This document shows, one piece after another, positions 1-10,713 of a stretch of 64,000 nt of DNA. This stretch comes from Yersinia enterocolitica (GTDB taxonomy: Bacteria; Pseudomonadota; Gammaproteobacteria; Enterobacterales; Enterobacteriaceae). Each line of letters starts with the position of its first letter. Within the stretch, counting starts at the first letter, position 1. The position numbers were made by a program, and so were the translations under genes. The DNA is taken from positions 1,488,001 to 1,552,000 of the forward strand of contig NBTC02000002.1 in assembly GCA_002082245.2 (NCBI GenBank), read 5' to 3'. Below the pieces are notes generated by a model that searched no databases, had not been told where the DNA came from, and saw nothing but the letters and a program-made list of their open reading frames with translations.

Positions 1-182
1 AAATTTCCTACAACACCCCTATCGCCCTCCTATATTCGTAATTAGTGGGGTGAGTTATATTGTGCTGATTAAAAGGTCAACATTGTTAATTTAACATTTT
101 AAACAATCCTACTCAGTTCTAAACCAACACCCTTGTGGATAGACCAGATTATTAGGTCTACGCATCTAATCAGAGTAATACT

Positions 183-3100
183 ATGAATAAAGTATTTAAA
201 GTCATTTGGAATAGTGCCTTAGGCCGCTATGACGTTGCATCTGAAATCTCTAAATCAGGAAAAAAAACTAAGTCACTTTGCTCGGGAACTGTCGATACAA
301 CTTTAGGTTTAACGACCCCCTCTCGCCTGAGCCAAATTGCCATCACCTTGATGTTCACATTAGGGGCGAGCTCTGCTTTTGCTGCGGATGTAAGTGTTCC
401 CGGATTTACACCTGAAGTTGATTTTACGCAGACGTTTAGTGGGGCCAACAATACTTTATCGGGGAGTTTTAGCAATATTGCCAAAGGTGATGTTGGTTTC
501 AAAAACAGTAAACTGGGTGATATTCCCCCGGGGAACTTCCTCTATGGTGCTGAGAATCTGATCAGTAAAAATATTTTCAATTTAGGGGATATGGTTACTG
601 AAACTTTCCTTGACCCGAAAGGCACTGGCGCATTAATTACTATTAATGTGTATAGCAGTACTGCGATGTCAATTAAACCACTTGCTGATTTTGTGGTACC
701 TGTTTCTTATGCGGTTGGTGAAAATGGCCAGTATGTGAATCGCAACTTATTCCATGTGCAGGATAGCAGTGATCTGACCGTGGCTGTCGGCAGCACGGCC
801 GCAGGTTGGGTTAATGACAGCAATAACTATTTTAACGCCATTCTTAAAGGCAGCCTGAAAAGTGAAGCGGCAACAACGACTTCTTCAGGATTCTATGTTG
901 ACTCTACGACTTCAGCCCAGAATACAGTCTTAAATTACAACGCCAAAACTGTAGTCAATCTGGGGAGTAACAGCAATAACATTCGTGACAGTGGTACCTC
1001 GGTGGCGAATGCTGTACTTGATGACTTTACCGGTGCATTCACCAGCCCGTATTTAGGGGCCCAAAATGTTCAAAACTTTGCTGATTTCCAAAAATACAAC
1101 AATGATTTAATCGCAGGCATTAAAAGTGGTGCGATTGCACTGGACAGCAATGGCTACCAGGCTGAACTTGCGCGAGCTTATATAACTACTAGCGGCCAGG
1201 TTACACCCAAAGTCACCCCGATCTATCTTGATATGGGGATTGATGCCAATGATGCCGTAAATCACCTGGTCGATTCTAGCCGTGTTGCCTTTATTCATGG
1301 TGATGGTCAACATGCTATTGTGAATATAGGTGCTGATGCCAATATTCAGGCGTTCAATACGGATATTTCCGTGGTGCGATTGAACGATGGCGCGACCCTG
1401 AATAACGCTGGGACATTAGGTTCAGCCGCAGGCACTGTTCGTGGCACCAATATTATTTTCGCCACTGACAGTACAGTAATCAATGAAGCGACTGGGGTTC
1501 TGGACGCGGGGACTAACCCTGACATGCTGGATTTCAAACCCATACCGAGTGCCACTTTACCACTGGATGTCGCCAGTGGGAGCCATACTGCAATTTTGGC
1601 TAATGGGGCCTCCTCAGTCACTAACAACGGCGTAATTAACACGGCTTCACGTGGGAGCAGTGTTTATACCCGCGTAGCTATCATTGACGGTACCTCAACC
1701 TTCGTCAATAACGGCGCTATTAACATTGCTGCAACTATCGATAAATCGCCTCCAACAGGGTATCTGAACGAAGGGGTGAGTGTTCAGAAAGGCTCTACCT
1801 TTGAAAATAACGGTACCGTCTATATTGGCCGTCAAGCACAGCGTTCAGCGACTGATATCGTCACTGATCTGGCTATTAAGACCCAGTCTTATGCCGTCAA
1901 ATTACTGCAAGATACGGTTAATCTGAGCAATATCGCTACCTTTACCAATAGTGCGACCGGTAAAATCGTGATTGGCAGCAAAACTGAAAACTCTACAGCT
2001 ATTGCTGCACAAGGAGCGAGAACAGTAGTCAATCAAAACGGCACTATTGAGCTCAACGGTGCTGGTGCGGTATCCGGACAAAATGCAGGGCAGAATATCG
2101 GTATCTCTTCCAGCGCTAACGCCACGAATATCTTCAATAATGGTGATATCGTTATAAATGGTATCAATACCGTCGGTATCAAAGTACTAACCAACAGTTC
2201 AGCCACTAACGCCGGTAACGTTTATGTAAATAACGGGCTTGATGCTGCCACTAAACTGGCGAACTACGGTATTCAGGCGGTTGGTGCGGGCGCGGTGGCT
2301 AATCTCTCTGGTGAGGTAAAGCTGGCGGGCGATGGTGCTATTGGGGTGGTTGCTGAAGATAAAGGTACCATTAATGTCTCCGGTACCGGTCAGGTTGAGT
2401 TTGTTTCAGGTAAAAAACAGGTGGGCTACCTGATTTACGGTACGGGCTCTAGCGTCAATAACATTGCCACGGGTGATGAAACGGTTTCAACCGAAGGCTC
2501 TACACTGTATCGCGTTGATAAGGGTGCCAGCTTTATCGGGACCACAGCCTCAACCATGAATGCCACCGGTAAAGATTCTTCTCTTATTCAAGTCACCGGT
2601 GTTGGCAGTACATTTAACTCCGGCGCGTTAGATATGGTCCTGTCTGGCGAGGGCTCTACTGGGGTAAAAGTCGAGGGTGGCGCCAGCGGCACCATCACGG
2701 CAGATGCCAGCCTGGAATTGAGCGGTGATGGGGCTACTGCCGGTATCGTCGATGGCAACTACTACGGCCTGGATGGTATTGCCACCGGTGCTACCGGAAA
2801 ATCTGTCTTAACCAGTTCGGCGGTATTGACCACCGGTAACACCGCGTCTGGTGCCTATGGCTATATCGCCCGTAATGGCGGTGAGCTTATCCACAATGGC
2901 TCCATTGATTTTACACAAGCAGGCAGTACTGGCGTGCTGGTAGACGGCGGGATTCTGACCAACCAAAACCTCATCACAGTCAATGGGACTGCGGTCAATA
3001 TTCAGGGTGCTAACTCTACCGTGAATAACAGCGGTACCGTCAACGCAACCGACGGCACCGCCGCTTATCTGCTGGGTGCGGGGGCGAGCCTGACCTTATC

Positions 3101-6100
3101 CGGTAACGGTGAAACCAAAGCGGGCGGCACTGCCCATGGCGTACTGCTTGATACCGGTGCCACAGCACTGACCGTGGATGGCGCAACCATCACCATGACC
3201 GCGGGCGGCACAGGTAATGCGATTGAAAACAAAGCGGAAATTACCGGTATTCAGTTAAAAGACACCACGCTGACGGTGGGTAATGGTGCAGGTATTCGTA
3301 CCGGTGCCTCCCTGGCGGCAACCAACTCTGGCACGATCAATGTCAACGGCAGCGGTACCGGTATTCTGTTTGCCAACACCGGCGACACCATCACCGATAA
3401 TACGCTGGACATGTCCGACTCGGCCGGTCTGGTGATTAACGTCAATTCAGCCGCGGGCAAAGGGATTGTCACCAACTCCCGTCAGGATCTGAAAACCGGT
3501 GCCAGCGTAAACGTCAATGATGCCGCAGGCGGTGCAGCCCTGATTGTCAAAGGCACTACCGGCCGTGTCGAGCAGTCCGGTAACCTGATATCAACATCAC
3601 TCACCAGCCCGGTGGTGGACATCAATAACGGTTATGTCACCAGCTTCGTCAACAGCGGTACCATTCAAGCCAACAGCGCCACGCAGCAGGCTGTCGTAAC
3701 CAATACTGGGACGGGTCTGGCATTTACCAACGCCACGGGTGGCACAATTGTTGGCAAGGTGGATCTGTTAGCGGGCAACAACACCGTGACCCTGATGCAA
3801 GGCAGTAAAGGCACTGACTTCACCACCGGCAGCGGCGATGATGCCTTCATTCTGAAAGGGCTGACATTAGCCGATACCGGCGTGTTCAGCTCACTGAACG
3901 GCGGTACCGGCAGCGATACGCTGACGCTGGACAGTTCGCTGTATACCCTGAGTGATGCTGATGCCATCCAGAATATGGAATACATCAACCTGATCAATAA
4001 CTCAACGCTGACACTGGACAATGTGCTGCTGGCGCTGGGTGACAGTCAGGATGACAATGCCAACACCGGTTTTAATCTGGGTGACGGCAGTCTGTTGCAG
4101 GTTAATAACCTGAATGCCGTGAGCTTTAACAGCAAGTTGAACGGCCTCGGCACGATGGCCGTTAATACCGCCGGTAATGCCTTTGATTTTACGGCCAATG
4201 CGGCACAGAACGCCTTTAACGGGGTACTGGCATTAGGTCACGCCACCTTTGAACTGGCGGCGGATAACACGGCAGCATTAGTGAATGCCACCCTGAAACT
4301 GGGCGCGGACAGTATCACCACCGTCGGTGACGGTGTGCAAACTATCGGTGGGTTGGCCTTTGACGGCGGTACGGTGAAATTTAACACCGGCACTCCGGGT
4401 GAGACGGTGGCGAAAAGCACTATCCATACCACCAAAGAGATGAACCTGCTGGGCACCGGGACGGTGGTGGTGGACATCGACAGCGTCGACAACAGCCAGA
4501 CGCCGGTCAATCCGGTACTGCCCATCATGGAGCAGGATGATGCCAATACCTTGCTGCAACTGGCGGTGAGTGATGTGGTGGTGCAAGGCAATGGTGGCAA
4601 TCTGGTGCTGAAAGACCAGGATGGCAATGTCATTACCGATGCCACCACGGCCGATATTGCACAAAATGGCACCACGGTCGCCAAAGGCACTTACGATTAT
4701 CGCCTGAGCAGCGGTACGGGTAACGACGGTTTGTATATCGGTTACGGCCTGACCGAAGTTGAACTGCTGGGCAGCGGTGCAGATGCACTGGCGCTGTATG
4801 CCACCAATAAAACCGGTCCTGCGGCGGATTTGAGTGCCAAAGTGACGGGCAGTGGTGAGTTGGCGATTGATACCGGTGCAGGAAATACGGTAACACTGTC
4901 CAATCTGGACAATGATTACACCGGTTCTACCGATGTACGCAGCGGCACCTTGCAGATGCTGAATGATAATGTGTTGGGGAATACCTCGCTGTTATCACTG
5001 GCAGCAGATACCGCCTTTGACATGAAGGGTCATAGCCAAACCGTGGGCGAACTGAACAGTACTGCGGGCTCAACGGTTGATCTCAATGGTGGCAGCTTAA
5101 CCTTGAGTCAGGGCGGTATGTCTGAGGGTGAACTGACCGGCAGTGGCGCGCTGACAATTGCCGCCAATGTGCTGAGCGTTAAGGGTGCCAATACTGGCCT
5201 GAGCGCGGTGACCACCATTGCCAGTGGCGCACAAGCGTTACTGAACAATGCAGCGGGTCTGGGCGATGGCAATATCGTTAACGCCGGTCTGCTGACACTG
5301 AAAGGGGCTGCGGGCCAGTTAGCAAATGCTATCAGTGATGCCGGCAGTGTGGTGCTGGAAGATAGCAGCGACATCACATTGAGCGGTGATAACAGCCTGT
5401 TCAGTGGCCTGTTTGCTATCACGAACGGCAGCCAGTTAACTGCTTCTCAGGCAGAACATCTGGGGACGGCGGCGGTCACCAACGACGGCGCATTGGTGCT
5501 CAATAGTGCGAGTGACTGGTTGCTGGCCAACAGCATTAGCGGCAGTGGCAGCCTGACTAAAAACGGCACAGGCACCGTATCGTTGACACAATCTGCGGCC
5601 TATACCGGCCAGACAGATATCAATGCGGGTGGCCTGATGTTAGGCAGCAGTGCTGACCCCATGACGCTGGCAAGCCAGCAGGTGAATATAGCCAGCGGTG
5701 CCTTTATGGGCGGTTTTGGTGGTGTAGCGGGCGCGGTTGATAACCAGGGCGTGCTGTTTGTGGGCAACCCAGCGGCACCGATGGTACCGGCGATGGGCCG
5801 TCTGGCTCGCCTGGCGCCGGCCAGTAATATCTTTACCGTTGGCACTGACTTAACCAACAGCGGCACGGTATTTATCGGTAACAAGACCAGTGACGGTACG
5901 GGCACCACCGGTAACCAATTAGTGGTCAACGGCAACTATATTGGCAACAACGGTCTGCTGCACTTCAACACCGCGCTGGGCGACGACAGCTCTGCCACCG
6001 ACAGCATGATTGTGAACGGCAACACCAGCGGCACCACTAACGTAAGCGTAGATAATGCGGGCGGTACGGGCGCTAAAACCTTAAACGGTATTGAGCTCAT

Positions 6101-7262
6101 TCAGGTGAATGGTCAATCCGACGGTGAGTTTGTGAACCCTGGCCGTATCGTAGCGGGTGCATATGATTACTCACTCGTACGTGGGGTGGGTTCAAACGCC
6201 AGTAACTGGTATTTGACCAGCCTGAGCAATTTGCCGATTGATCCAGAGAACCCGGTTGATCCAGAAAATCCAGTGGGCCCAGGCGAGGAAACTAAACGTC
6301 CTGAAGCCGGCAGCTACACCGCGAACCTGGCCGCAGCCAACACTATGTTTGTGACGCGTCTGCACGATCGTTTGGGCGAAACACAGTATATCGACGCCCT
6401 GACTGGCGAGCAGAAAGTGACCAGCATGTGGCTGCGTAACGAAGGCGGACATAACCGTTCACGTGACACCAGTGGTCAGTTGAAAACCCAAAGCAACCGC
6501 TATGTGATGCAATTGGGTGGCGATATCGCCCAGTGGAGCAACGATGGTCTGGACCGTTTACACCTGGGTGTGATGGCCGGTTACGGTAATAGCAAAAGCG
6601 ACACCCACGCGAAATCGGGCTATAAGTCGAGTGGTTCGGTTGATGGTTACACCGCCGGGGTGTACAGCACCTGGTATGCCAACGACGAAGACAAGTCGGG
6701 CTTGTATGTTGACGGTTGGGCGCAGTACAGCTGGTTTAACAATAGCGTGCAGGGCGACGGTCTGGCGACGGAAGAGTATAAATCGAAAGGGATCACCGCG
6801 TCGGTCGAGAGCGGCTACACCTTTAAAATCGGCGAGAATAAGTCTAAGAACGAAACGTACTTTATCCAGCCGAAAGCCCAAATCACCTGGATGGGTGTGA
6901 AGGCTGACGAGCACCGTGAAGCAAACGGTACTCAGGTGAGTGGTCAAGGCGACGGTAATATCCAGACCCGTCTGGGGCTGCGTTCTTATATGAAAGGCCA
7001 CCACGAAAGTGATAATGGCAAGGATCGCGAGTTCCAACCGTTTGTGGAAGCCAACTGGATCCACAACACCAAAGATTTTGGCACCAATATGAACGCGGTT
7101 GAAGTGAAACAAGCTGGCGCGAAGAATATCGGTGAACTGAAAGTGGGTGTTGAGGGGCAATTGAACAAGCAACTGAATGTCTGGGGTAACGTCGGCCAGC
7201 AATTGGGCGACAAAGGTTACAGCGATACTGCAGTGATGTTAGGGGTGAAATACAACTTCTAA
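183..7262 (+). CDS. Large type V autotransporter adhesin-like protein
   Basis: This 2359-residue protein has the three-part plan of a classical autotransporter. Residues 1-25 match an extended signal peptide region (begins MNKVFKVIWN), followed by a hydrophobic core and a probable signal-peptidase site after AFA at residue 67. The passenger, about 68-2015, is rich in Gly, Asn, Thr and Ser, with many short NNSGT/GTI-type repeats typical of a right-handed beta-helix. A Pro-Glu-Asn repeat linker lies near residue 2016 and a pertactin-like beta-barrel runs from about 2075 to the terminal Phe. No serine-protease motif was seen in the passenger. It resembles the Yersinia Yap family, but the member cannot be named. 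The role is probably surface adhesion or aggregation, which is inference. It is a single gene followed by a strong terminator. Confidence 0.93.
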   Translation: MNKVFKVIWNSALGRYDVASEISKSGKKTKSLCSGTVDTTLGLTTPSRLSQIAITLMFTLGASSAFAADVSVPGFTPEVDFTQTFSGANNTLSGSFSNIAKGDVGFKNSKLGDIPPGNFLYGAENLISKNIFNLGDMVTETFLDPKGTGALITINVYSSTAMSIKPLADFVVPVSYAVGENGQYVNRNLFHVQDSSDLTVAVGSTAAGWVNDSNNYFNAILKGSLKSEAATTTSSGFYVDSTTSAQNTVLNYNAKTVVNLGSNSNNIRDSGTSVANAVLDDFTGAFTSPYLGAQNVQNFADFQKYNNDLIAGIKSGAIALDSNGYQAELARAYITTSGQVTPKVTPIYLDMGIDANDAVNHLVDSSRVAFIHGDGQHAIVNIGADANIQAFNTDISVVRLNDGATLNNAGTLGSAAGTVRGTNIIFATDSTVINEATGVLDAGTNPDMLDFKPIPSATLPLDVASGSHTAILANGASSVTNNGVINTASRGSSVYTRVAIIDGTSTFVNNGAINIAATIDKSPPTGYLNEGVSVQKGSTFENNGTVYIGRQAQRSATDIVTDLAIKTQSYAVKLLQDTVNLSNIATFTNSATGKIVIGSKTENSTAIAAQGARTVVNQNGTIELNGAGAVSGQNAGQNIGISSSANATNIFNNGDIVINGINTVGIKVLTNSSATNAGNVYVNNGLDAATKLANYGIQAVGAGAVANLSGEVKLAGDGAIGVVAEDKGTINVSGTGQVEFVSGKKQVGYLIYGTGSSVNNIATGDETVSTEGSTLYRVDKGASFIGTTASTMNATGKDSSLIQVTGVGSTFNSGALDMVLSGEGSTGVKVEGGASGTITADASLELSGDGATAGIVDGNYYGLDGIATGATGKSVLTSSAVLTTGNTASGAYGYIARNGGELIHNGSIDFTQAGSTGVLVDGGILTNQNLITVNGTAVNIQGANSTVNNSGTVNATDGTAAYLLGAGASLTLSGNGETKAGGTAHGVLLDTGATALTVDGATITMTAGGTGNAIENKAEITGIQLKDTTLTVGNGAGIRTGASLAATNSGTINVNGSGTGILFANTGDTITDNTLDMSDSAGLVINVNSAAGKGIVTNSRQDLKTGASVNVNDAAGGAALIVKGTTGRVEQSGNLISTSLTSPVVDINNGYVTSFVNSGTIQANSATQQAVVTNTGTGLAFTNATGGTIVGKVDLLAGNNTVTLMQGSKGTDFTTGSGDDAFILKGLTLADTGVFSSLNGGTGSDTLTLDSSLYTLSDADAIQNMEYINLINNSTLTLDNVLLALGDSQDDNANTGFNLGDGSLLQVNNLNAVSFNSKLNGLGTMAVNTAGNAFDFTANAAQNAFNGVLALGHATFELAADNTAALVNATLKLGADSITTVGDGVQTIGGLAFDGGTVKFNTGTPGETVAKSTIHTTKEMNLLGTGTVVVDIDSVDNSQTPVNPVLPIMEQDDANTLLQLAVSDVVVQGNGGNLVLKDQDGNVITDATTADIAQNGTTVAKGTYDYRLSSGTGNDGLYIGYGLTEVELLGSGADALALYATNKTGPAADLSAKVTGSGELAIDTGAGNTVTLSNLDNDYTGSTDVRSGTLQMLNDNVLGNTSLLSLAADTAFDMKGHSQTVGELNSTAGSTVDLNGGSLTLSQGGMSEGELTGSGALTIAANVLSVKGANTGLSAVTTIASGAQALLNNAAGLGDGNIVNAGLLTLKGAAGQLANAISDAGSVVLEDSSDITLSGDNSLFSGLFAITNGSQLTASQAEHLGTAAVTNDGALVLNSASDWLLANSISGSGSLTKNGTGTVSLTQSAAYTGQTDINAGGLMLGSSADPMTLASQQVNIASGAFMGGFGGVAGAVDNQGVLFVGNPAAPMVPAMGRLARLAPASNIFTVGTDLTNSGTVFIGNKTSDGTGTTGNQLVVNGNYIGNNGLLHFNTALGDDSSATDSMIVNGNTSGTTNVSVDNAGGTGAKTLNGIELIQVNGQSDGEFVNPGRIVAGAYDYSLVRGVGSNASNWYLTSLSNLPIDPENPVDPENPVGPGEETKRPEAGSYTANLAAANTMFVTRLHDRLGETQYIDALTGEQKVTSMWLRNEGGHNRSRDTSGQLKTQSNRYVMQLGGDIAQWSNDGLDRLHLGVMAGYGNSKSDTHAKSGYKSSGSVDGYTAGVYSTWYANDEDKSGLYVDGWAQYSWFNNSVQGDGLATEEYKSKGITASVESGYTFKIGENKSKNETYFIQPKAQITWMGVKADEHREANGTQVSGQGDGNIQTRLGLRSYMKGHHESDNGKDREFQPFVEANWIHNTKDFGTNMNAVEVKQAGAKNIGELKVGVEGQLNKQLNVWGNVGQQLGDKGYSDTAVMLGVKYNF

Positions 7263-7277
7263 TCGTTATTAGCTCTC

Positions 7278-7309
7278 ATCAATAACGGTGCTTCGGCACC
7301 GTTATTGAT
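7278..7309 (+). terminator. Terminator after the autotransporter
   Basis: A perfect 14-bp inverted repeat with a TTCG tetraloop (7292-7295) lies 16 bases after the autotransporter stop codon. The downstream T-tract is weak. It may also serve the convergent aldehyde dehydrogenase gene. Confidence 0.8.
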
Positions 7310-7363
7310 CTCCGAACAATTTAATAAAATCTTATTCTGAATAACTAAAAATTGCAGAGCAGA

Positions 7364-8755
7364 TCAGAAGCCGCCATCGATATCCGTCACACCAATCAGC
7401 TTATGATTGACAAACTCCTTCAGTCCGAGACCAATCAGCTCGCGGCCATAGCCTGAGCGGCGCACACCGCCAAATGGCAGGTCAGCCTTCACCGCAGTCG
7501 GATGGTTGATGTAGACCATGCCGGTAGACATTTGAGCTGCAACCTTGCGGCCCCGTTCGATGTCTTGAGTGAACACCGAACCGCCAAGGCCGAAAGGCGA
7601 GTCATTCGCAATCTCGATAGCTTCCGCTTCATCTTTGGCTTTAAAGACCAGCGATACCGGGCCAAAGAATTCCCAGTAATACGCCGGGTTATCCTTAGTC
7701 AGGCCGGTGAGCAACACCGGCTGCACGAAGGCGCCCTGCGACGGCACCTCAGCACCAATCACGGTCAGGGTCGCGCCGTGGCCGACAGCTTCCTTCACCT
7801 GTTTACGCACATCGTCGGCCGCACCCTGTGAGGACAGCGGGGCCAGAGTCGTGGCAGGGTCCAGCGGATCGCCGGCCTTGAGTTGGGCAACGCCAGCTGT
7901 GTACTTATCAAGGAAAGCGTCGTAGATAGCCTCGACCACGATAATACGCTTGGACGAGCAGCACACCTGGCCGGCATTCCAGTGGCGGCCAAACACCGCC
8001 CACTTAGCGGCCTTGTCCAGATCAGCATCTTCCAACACCACAAAGGCGTCAGCACCACCCAGCTCCATCGTTGACTTCTTCAATGCCTTACCGGCCTGTG
8101 CTGCAACCACAGCGCCAGCGTCCTCCGAACCCGTTAGCGCAACACCATGTACACGCGGATCGTTAATGATGGTTTCGAGTTGCTCACGGCTAGCGTAGAG
8201 GTTTTTGAATCCGCCTACCGGCAGGCCGGCTTCAAGCATTAGCTTCTCAAACACATCGGCGGATTGCGGTACGTTAGACGCATGCTTGAGTATCACGACA
8301 TTCCCGGCCGCTAACTGCGGCGCGATGATTCGAGCTATCTGGTAGTAAGGAAAATTCCACGGTTCGATAGCCAGGATGATGCCTAGAGGCTCATGCACCA
8401 GCCACGCTTCGGTTACCGCAGGGTCTTTAGAATGCAGCTTCTCCGGCGCCAGTTGCTGCTGCGCATTCTCGACGTAGTACTCAAAGATAGCCGCCGACAG
8501 TTCAACCTCCGCTTCGGCCTCTCCCAGTAGCTTACCCATCTCCAGTGTCAACAACTTGGCGTATTCGGTATGCTTGGCTCGGAGCAAGTCGGCCGCCTTT
8601 TGCAGCACGGCAACACGATCGGCGATTGTAGTATTTTTCCATTGCTTGAATGCCTCATCGCCTTGATCCAGAGCAAGAGCAACATCGGCAGTAGTGGCGT
8701 CAGAAAACGTCTTGATCGTTTCGCCGGTGTAGGGATTGGTTGTTGCGTAGGCCAT
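7364..8755 (-). CDS. NAD(P)-dependent aldehyde dehydrogenase, succinate-semialdehyde type
   Basis: The protein of 463 residues belongs to the aldehyde dehydrogenase superfamily and resembles the short succinate-semialdehyde dehydrogenases of the E. coli Sad/YneI type (about 462 residues). Visible motifs are EPWNFPYY in the cofactor-binding region, the MELGG motif with the general-base Glu, and the catalytic Cys in NAGQVCCSS. The reading frame is open for 26 more codons upstream, but the start at 8755 is preferred: it begins MAYATTNPYTGE as in the family and has an AAGGA ribosome site just upstream. It would oxidise an aldehyde, perhaps succinate semialdehyde, to the acid. Substrate is inferred from family only. 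It stands alone, convergent with the autotransporter. Confidence 0.88.
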   Translation of the reverse strand: MAYATTNPYTGETIKTFSDATTADVALALDQGDEAFKQWKNTTIADRVAVLQKAADLLRAKHTEYAKLLTLEMGKLLGEAEAEVELSAAIFEYYVENAQQQLAPEKLHSKDPAVTEAWLVHEPLGIILAIEPWNFPYYQIARIIAPQLAAGNVVILKHASNVPQSADVFEKLMLEAGLPVGGFKNLYASREQLETIINDPRVHGVALTGSEDAGAVVAAQAGKALKKSTMELGGADAFVVLEDADLDKAAKWAVFGRHWNAGQVCCSSKRIIVVEAIYDAFLDKYTAGVAQLKAGDPLDPATTLAPLSSQGAADDVRKQVKEAVGHGATLTVIGAEVPSQGAFVQPVLLTGLTKDNPAYYWEFFGPVSLVFKAKDEAEAIEIANDSPFGLGGSVFTQDIERGRKVAAQMSTGMVYINHPTAVKADLPFGGVRRSGYGRELIGLGLKEFVNHKLIGVTDIDGGF

Positions 8756-9574
8756 CTTTCGTTCCTTGGTTGCATGCAGGGACCGTTCGCGAACGAACAG
8801 CCTATAAAAGAAAGTCCGACTCAGGATCGTCACCGACTAAAACCAGAGCGTTCCCGAGAGAGGAAACGTCATTCGGACGGCAGTGATATCACTCAACAAT
8901 TAGATGATGAACGTAATGCAAATAAAAACGGCATCGTAGAAGAGTGTATTCGCTCCATGGCGATTCAGACACTTTTATCCGATTAAAATATGTGATTCTC
9001 TTAGCGCTATTTATAACTCCAGGTTCAGTCCCTGAGGGAGGAACAACACAAAAGCCTTCGTCGCGCCATAAATTGATATACCGAATTCCGGTGCCAGACC
9101 GACGATCGGACCCATTATTCATACTGGAGGTCATCTTGATTTTATGATGCTTGGAGCTCGTTCAAGCTGGCTAAGGTCGCATTCAAGTTCAACATTGGCC
9201 TTCGGTATCCAAATGCCCACGGTAAATCCACCCCACGCTTGAATACGAAGTTGTGCGTGACGTCCTCTGAAGGAAACTTTGATAATCGATGGAAAAAATG
9301 TCGGATGGAGGGAAAACCAGACAAAGCAGCACTTACAACGCTAAATTGTTCAAATAATAGGCTAACTTGTCGGTAACGCAAGATTACGCTGTCATTAATC
9401 CACAATTTATTGATGGGTTTATTCTAATAAAATGTGTCGCCTAACAATAATAACAATAGCCCCCCAAAATCATCATCTAAGCGTCAAAGAGGATTCACTT
9501 GCACAAATAGATTATGCATGTCATATATAATAGATGTTGGTCATCATAAATAATTGTTGGGATGGGGAATCAAT
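8756..9574. other. Gene-poor stretch with decayed sequence
   Basis: About 820 bases separate the divergent aldehyde dehydrogenase and aldo-keto reductase genes. Apart from the SDR remnant at 9011-9118 there is no convincing gene. Several open frames of 60-140 codons occur, but none shows a recognisable protein. Promoters for both flanking genes must lie here; none is clear enough to mark. Confidence 0.6.
9011..9118 (-). pseudogene. Remnant of a short-chain dehydrogenase/reductase
   Basis: Read on the minus strand from 9118, 35 codons encode an unmistakable piece of an SDR protein: the segment IVGLAPEFG followed by the catalytic YxxxK motif as YGATK and then a hydrophobic helix ending QGLNLEL, at which point a stop codon (9011-9013) occurs. 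No Rossmann-fold start or C-terminal half is present in frame. Further traces up to about 9180 are possible in another frame but weak. It is a fragment of a decayed gene, surrounded by non-coding DNA. Confidence 0.6.
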
Positions 9575-10624
9575 ATGAAATACACCACTTTTGGTCGTAA
9601 TAGCGGCCTACGGGTTTCCGAACTGGCACTGGGTACCGGTAACTTTGGTACTGCCTGGGGATATGGCTCGGAAAAAGAGGAAGCAAAACAGGTATTTGAC
9701 CGCTATGCCGAGGCCGGGGGTAATTTCATCGACACCGCAGATACTTACCAATTCGGTCAATCTGAACAGATCGTAGGAGAGTTCATTGCTGCGGAACGTG
9801 ATCGTTTTGTGGTCGCAACAAAATATACGCTGGGAGCACAACCGGATGCGGGGATTGCTCAAACCGGAAACAGCCGCCGCAATATGATTGCTTCCGTGGA
9901 AAGCAGCCTTAAACGGCTTAACACCGACCGCATTGATTTATTGTGGGCCCATTTTGATGACCAGTTAACGCCTCTTGAAGAAATTGTGCGCGCTTTTGAC
10001 GACCTGACTCGTGCAGGCAAAATACAGTATGCAGGGCTTTCCAATTTCCCGGCATGGCGCATTGCACGGGCAGATACCTTGGCAGAATTACGCGGCTGGT
10101 CACGTATTGCCGGTATTCAGGTAGAGTACAGTTTGGTACAGCGAACGGCTGAACGTGAACTACTGCCGATGGCCGAAGCACTCGGCTTAGCAGCCACACT
10201 GTGGTCACCTCTGGGGGGAGGATTGCTGACAGGAAAATATCGTCAAAGCGATGAAGGTCGTCTACTTGGTTTTGCGGGCCGATTGGTGCATACCGAGCAA
10301 GATACTGCGCTACTCGATGAAGTTATCGCAATAGCACAGGAACACCACGTGCAACCATTACATATTGCTGTTGCCTGGTTGCGCCATAAAGCCGCAAACT
10401 CCCCTACCAGCCTAATCCCTATTTTAGGCTCCCGTACCCAAGCCCAACTGGATGACACACTGGCAGCATTAGATGTGATATTGAGTGATGAACAAGTGGC
10501 ACGTCTTGATAAGGTCAGCGCCATTACTCTGGGAACGCCACACGAACAAATCGCCAACACTCTGGCACGGGCGCAGGGCGGCGATAGTACGCGTATCATC
10601 GCCCCCCGACCACCGCGGGCATGA
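9575..10624 (+). CDS. Aldo/keto reductase
   Basis: This 349-residue protein is a TIM-barrel NAD(P)H oxidoreductase of the aldo/keto reductase superfamily. The catalytic tetrad is visible: Asp and Tyr in FIDTADTYQFG, Lys in VVATKYTLG and His in LLWAHFDD. The C-terminal region with PILGSRT is typical of the cofactor phosphate site. The start at 9575 (MKYTTFGRNSG) is chosen over the upstream TTG at 9554 because it has a GGGGA ribosome site at good spacing and matches the family start. It lies 89 bases ahead of a TetR-type regulator on the same strand. The natural substrate is unknown; a role in reducing toxic carbonyls is inference. Confidence 0.9.
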   Translation: MKYTTFGRNSGLRVSELALGTGNFGTAWGYGSEKEEAKQVFDRYAEAGGNFIDTADTYQFGQSEQIVGEFIAAERDRFVVATKYTLGAQPDAGIAQTGNSRRNMIASVESSLKRLNTDRIDLLWAHFDDQLTPLEEIVRAFDDLTRAGKIQYAGLSNFPAWRIARADTLAELRGWSRIAGIQVEYSLVQRTAERELLPMAEALGLAATLWSPLGGGLLTGKYRQSDEGRLLGFAGRLVHTEQDTALLDEVIAIAQEHHVQPLHIAVAWLRHKAANSPTSLIPILGSRTQAQLDDTLAALDVILSDEQVARLDKVSAITLGTPHEQIANTLARAQGGDSTRIIAPRPPRA

Positions 10625-10713
10625 ATCAAGATCTGTATTGATGAGAGGCAACATCTATTGATGTGCTAGCATGGCATACTTTATGATGCTGCCTGTTCAA
10701 TCAGGAGAAATGT

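Noticed and set aside
4238..4690. Open frame of 150 codons on the minus strand in the passenger region
   Set aside because: The long open frames opposite this gene come from its biased codon use; no family resemblance.
6558..7202. Open frame of 214 codons on the minus strand inside the autotransporter
   Set aside because: It is antisense to the conserved beta-barrel, has no recognisable protein family and no ribosome site; a shadow of the real gene.
9011..9134. Possible outer-membrane transporter remnant (NNGSDRRSGT in one frame)
   Set aside because: A different frame of the same DNA gives a much better match to SDR proteins including the YxxxK motif.
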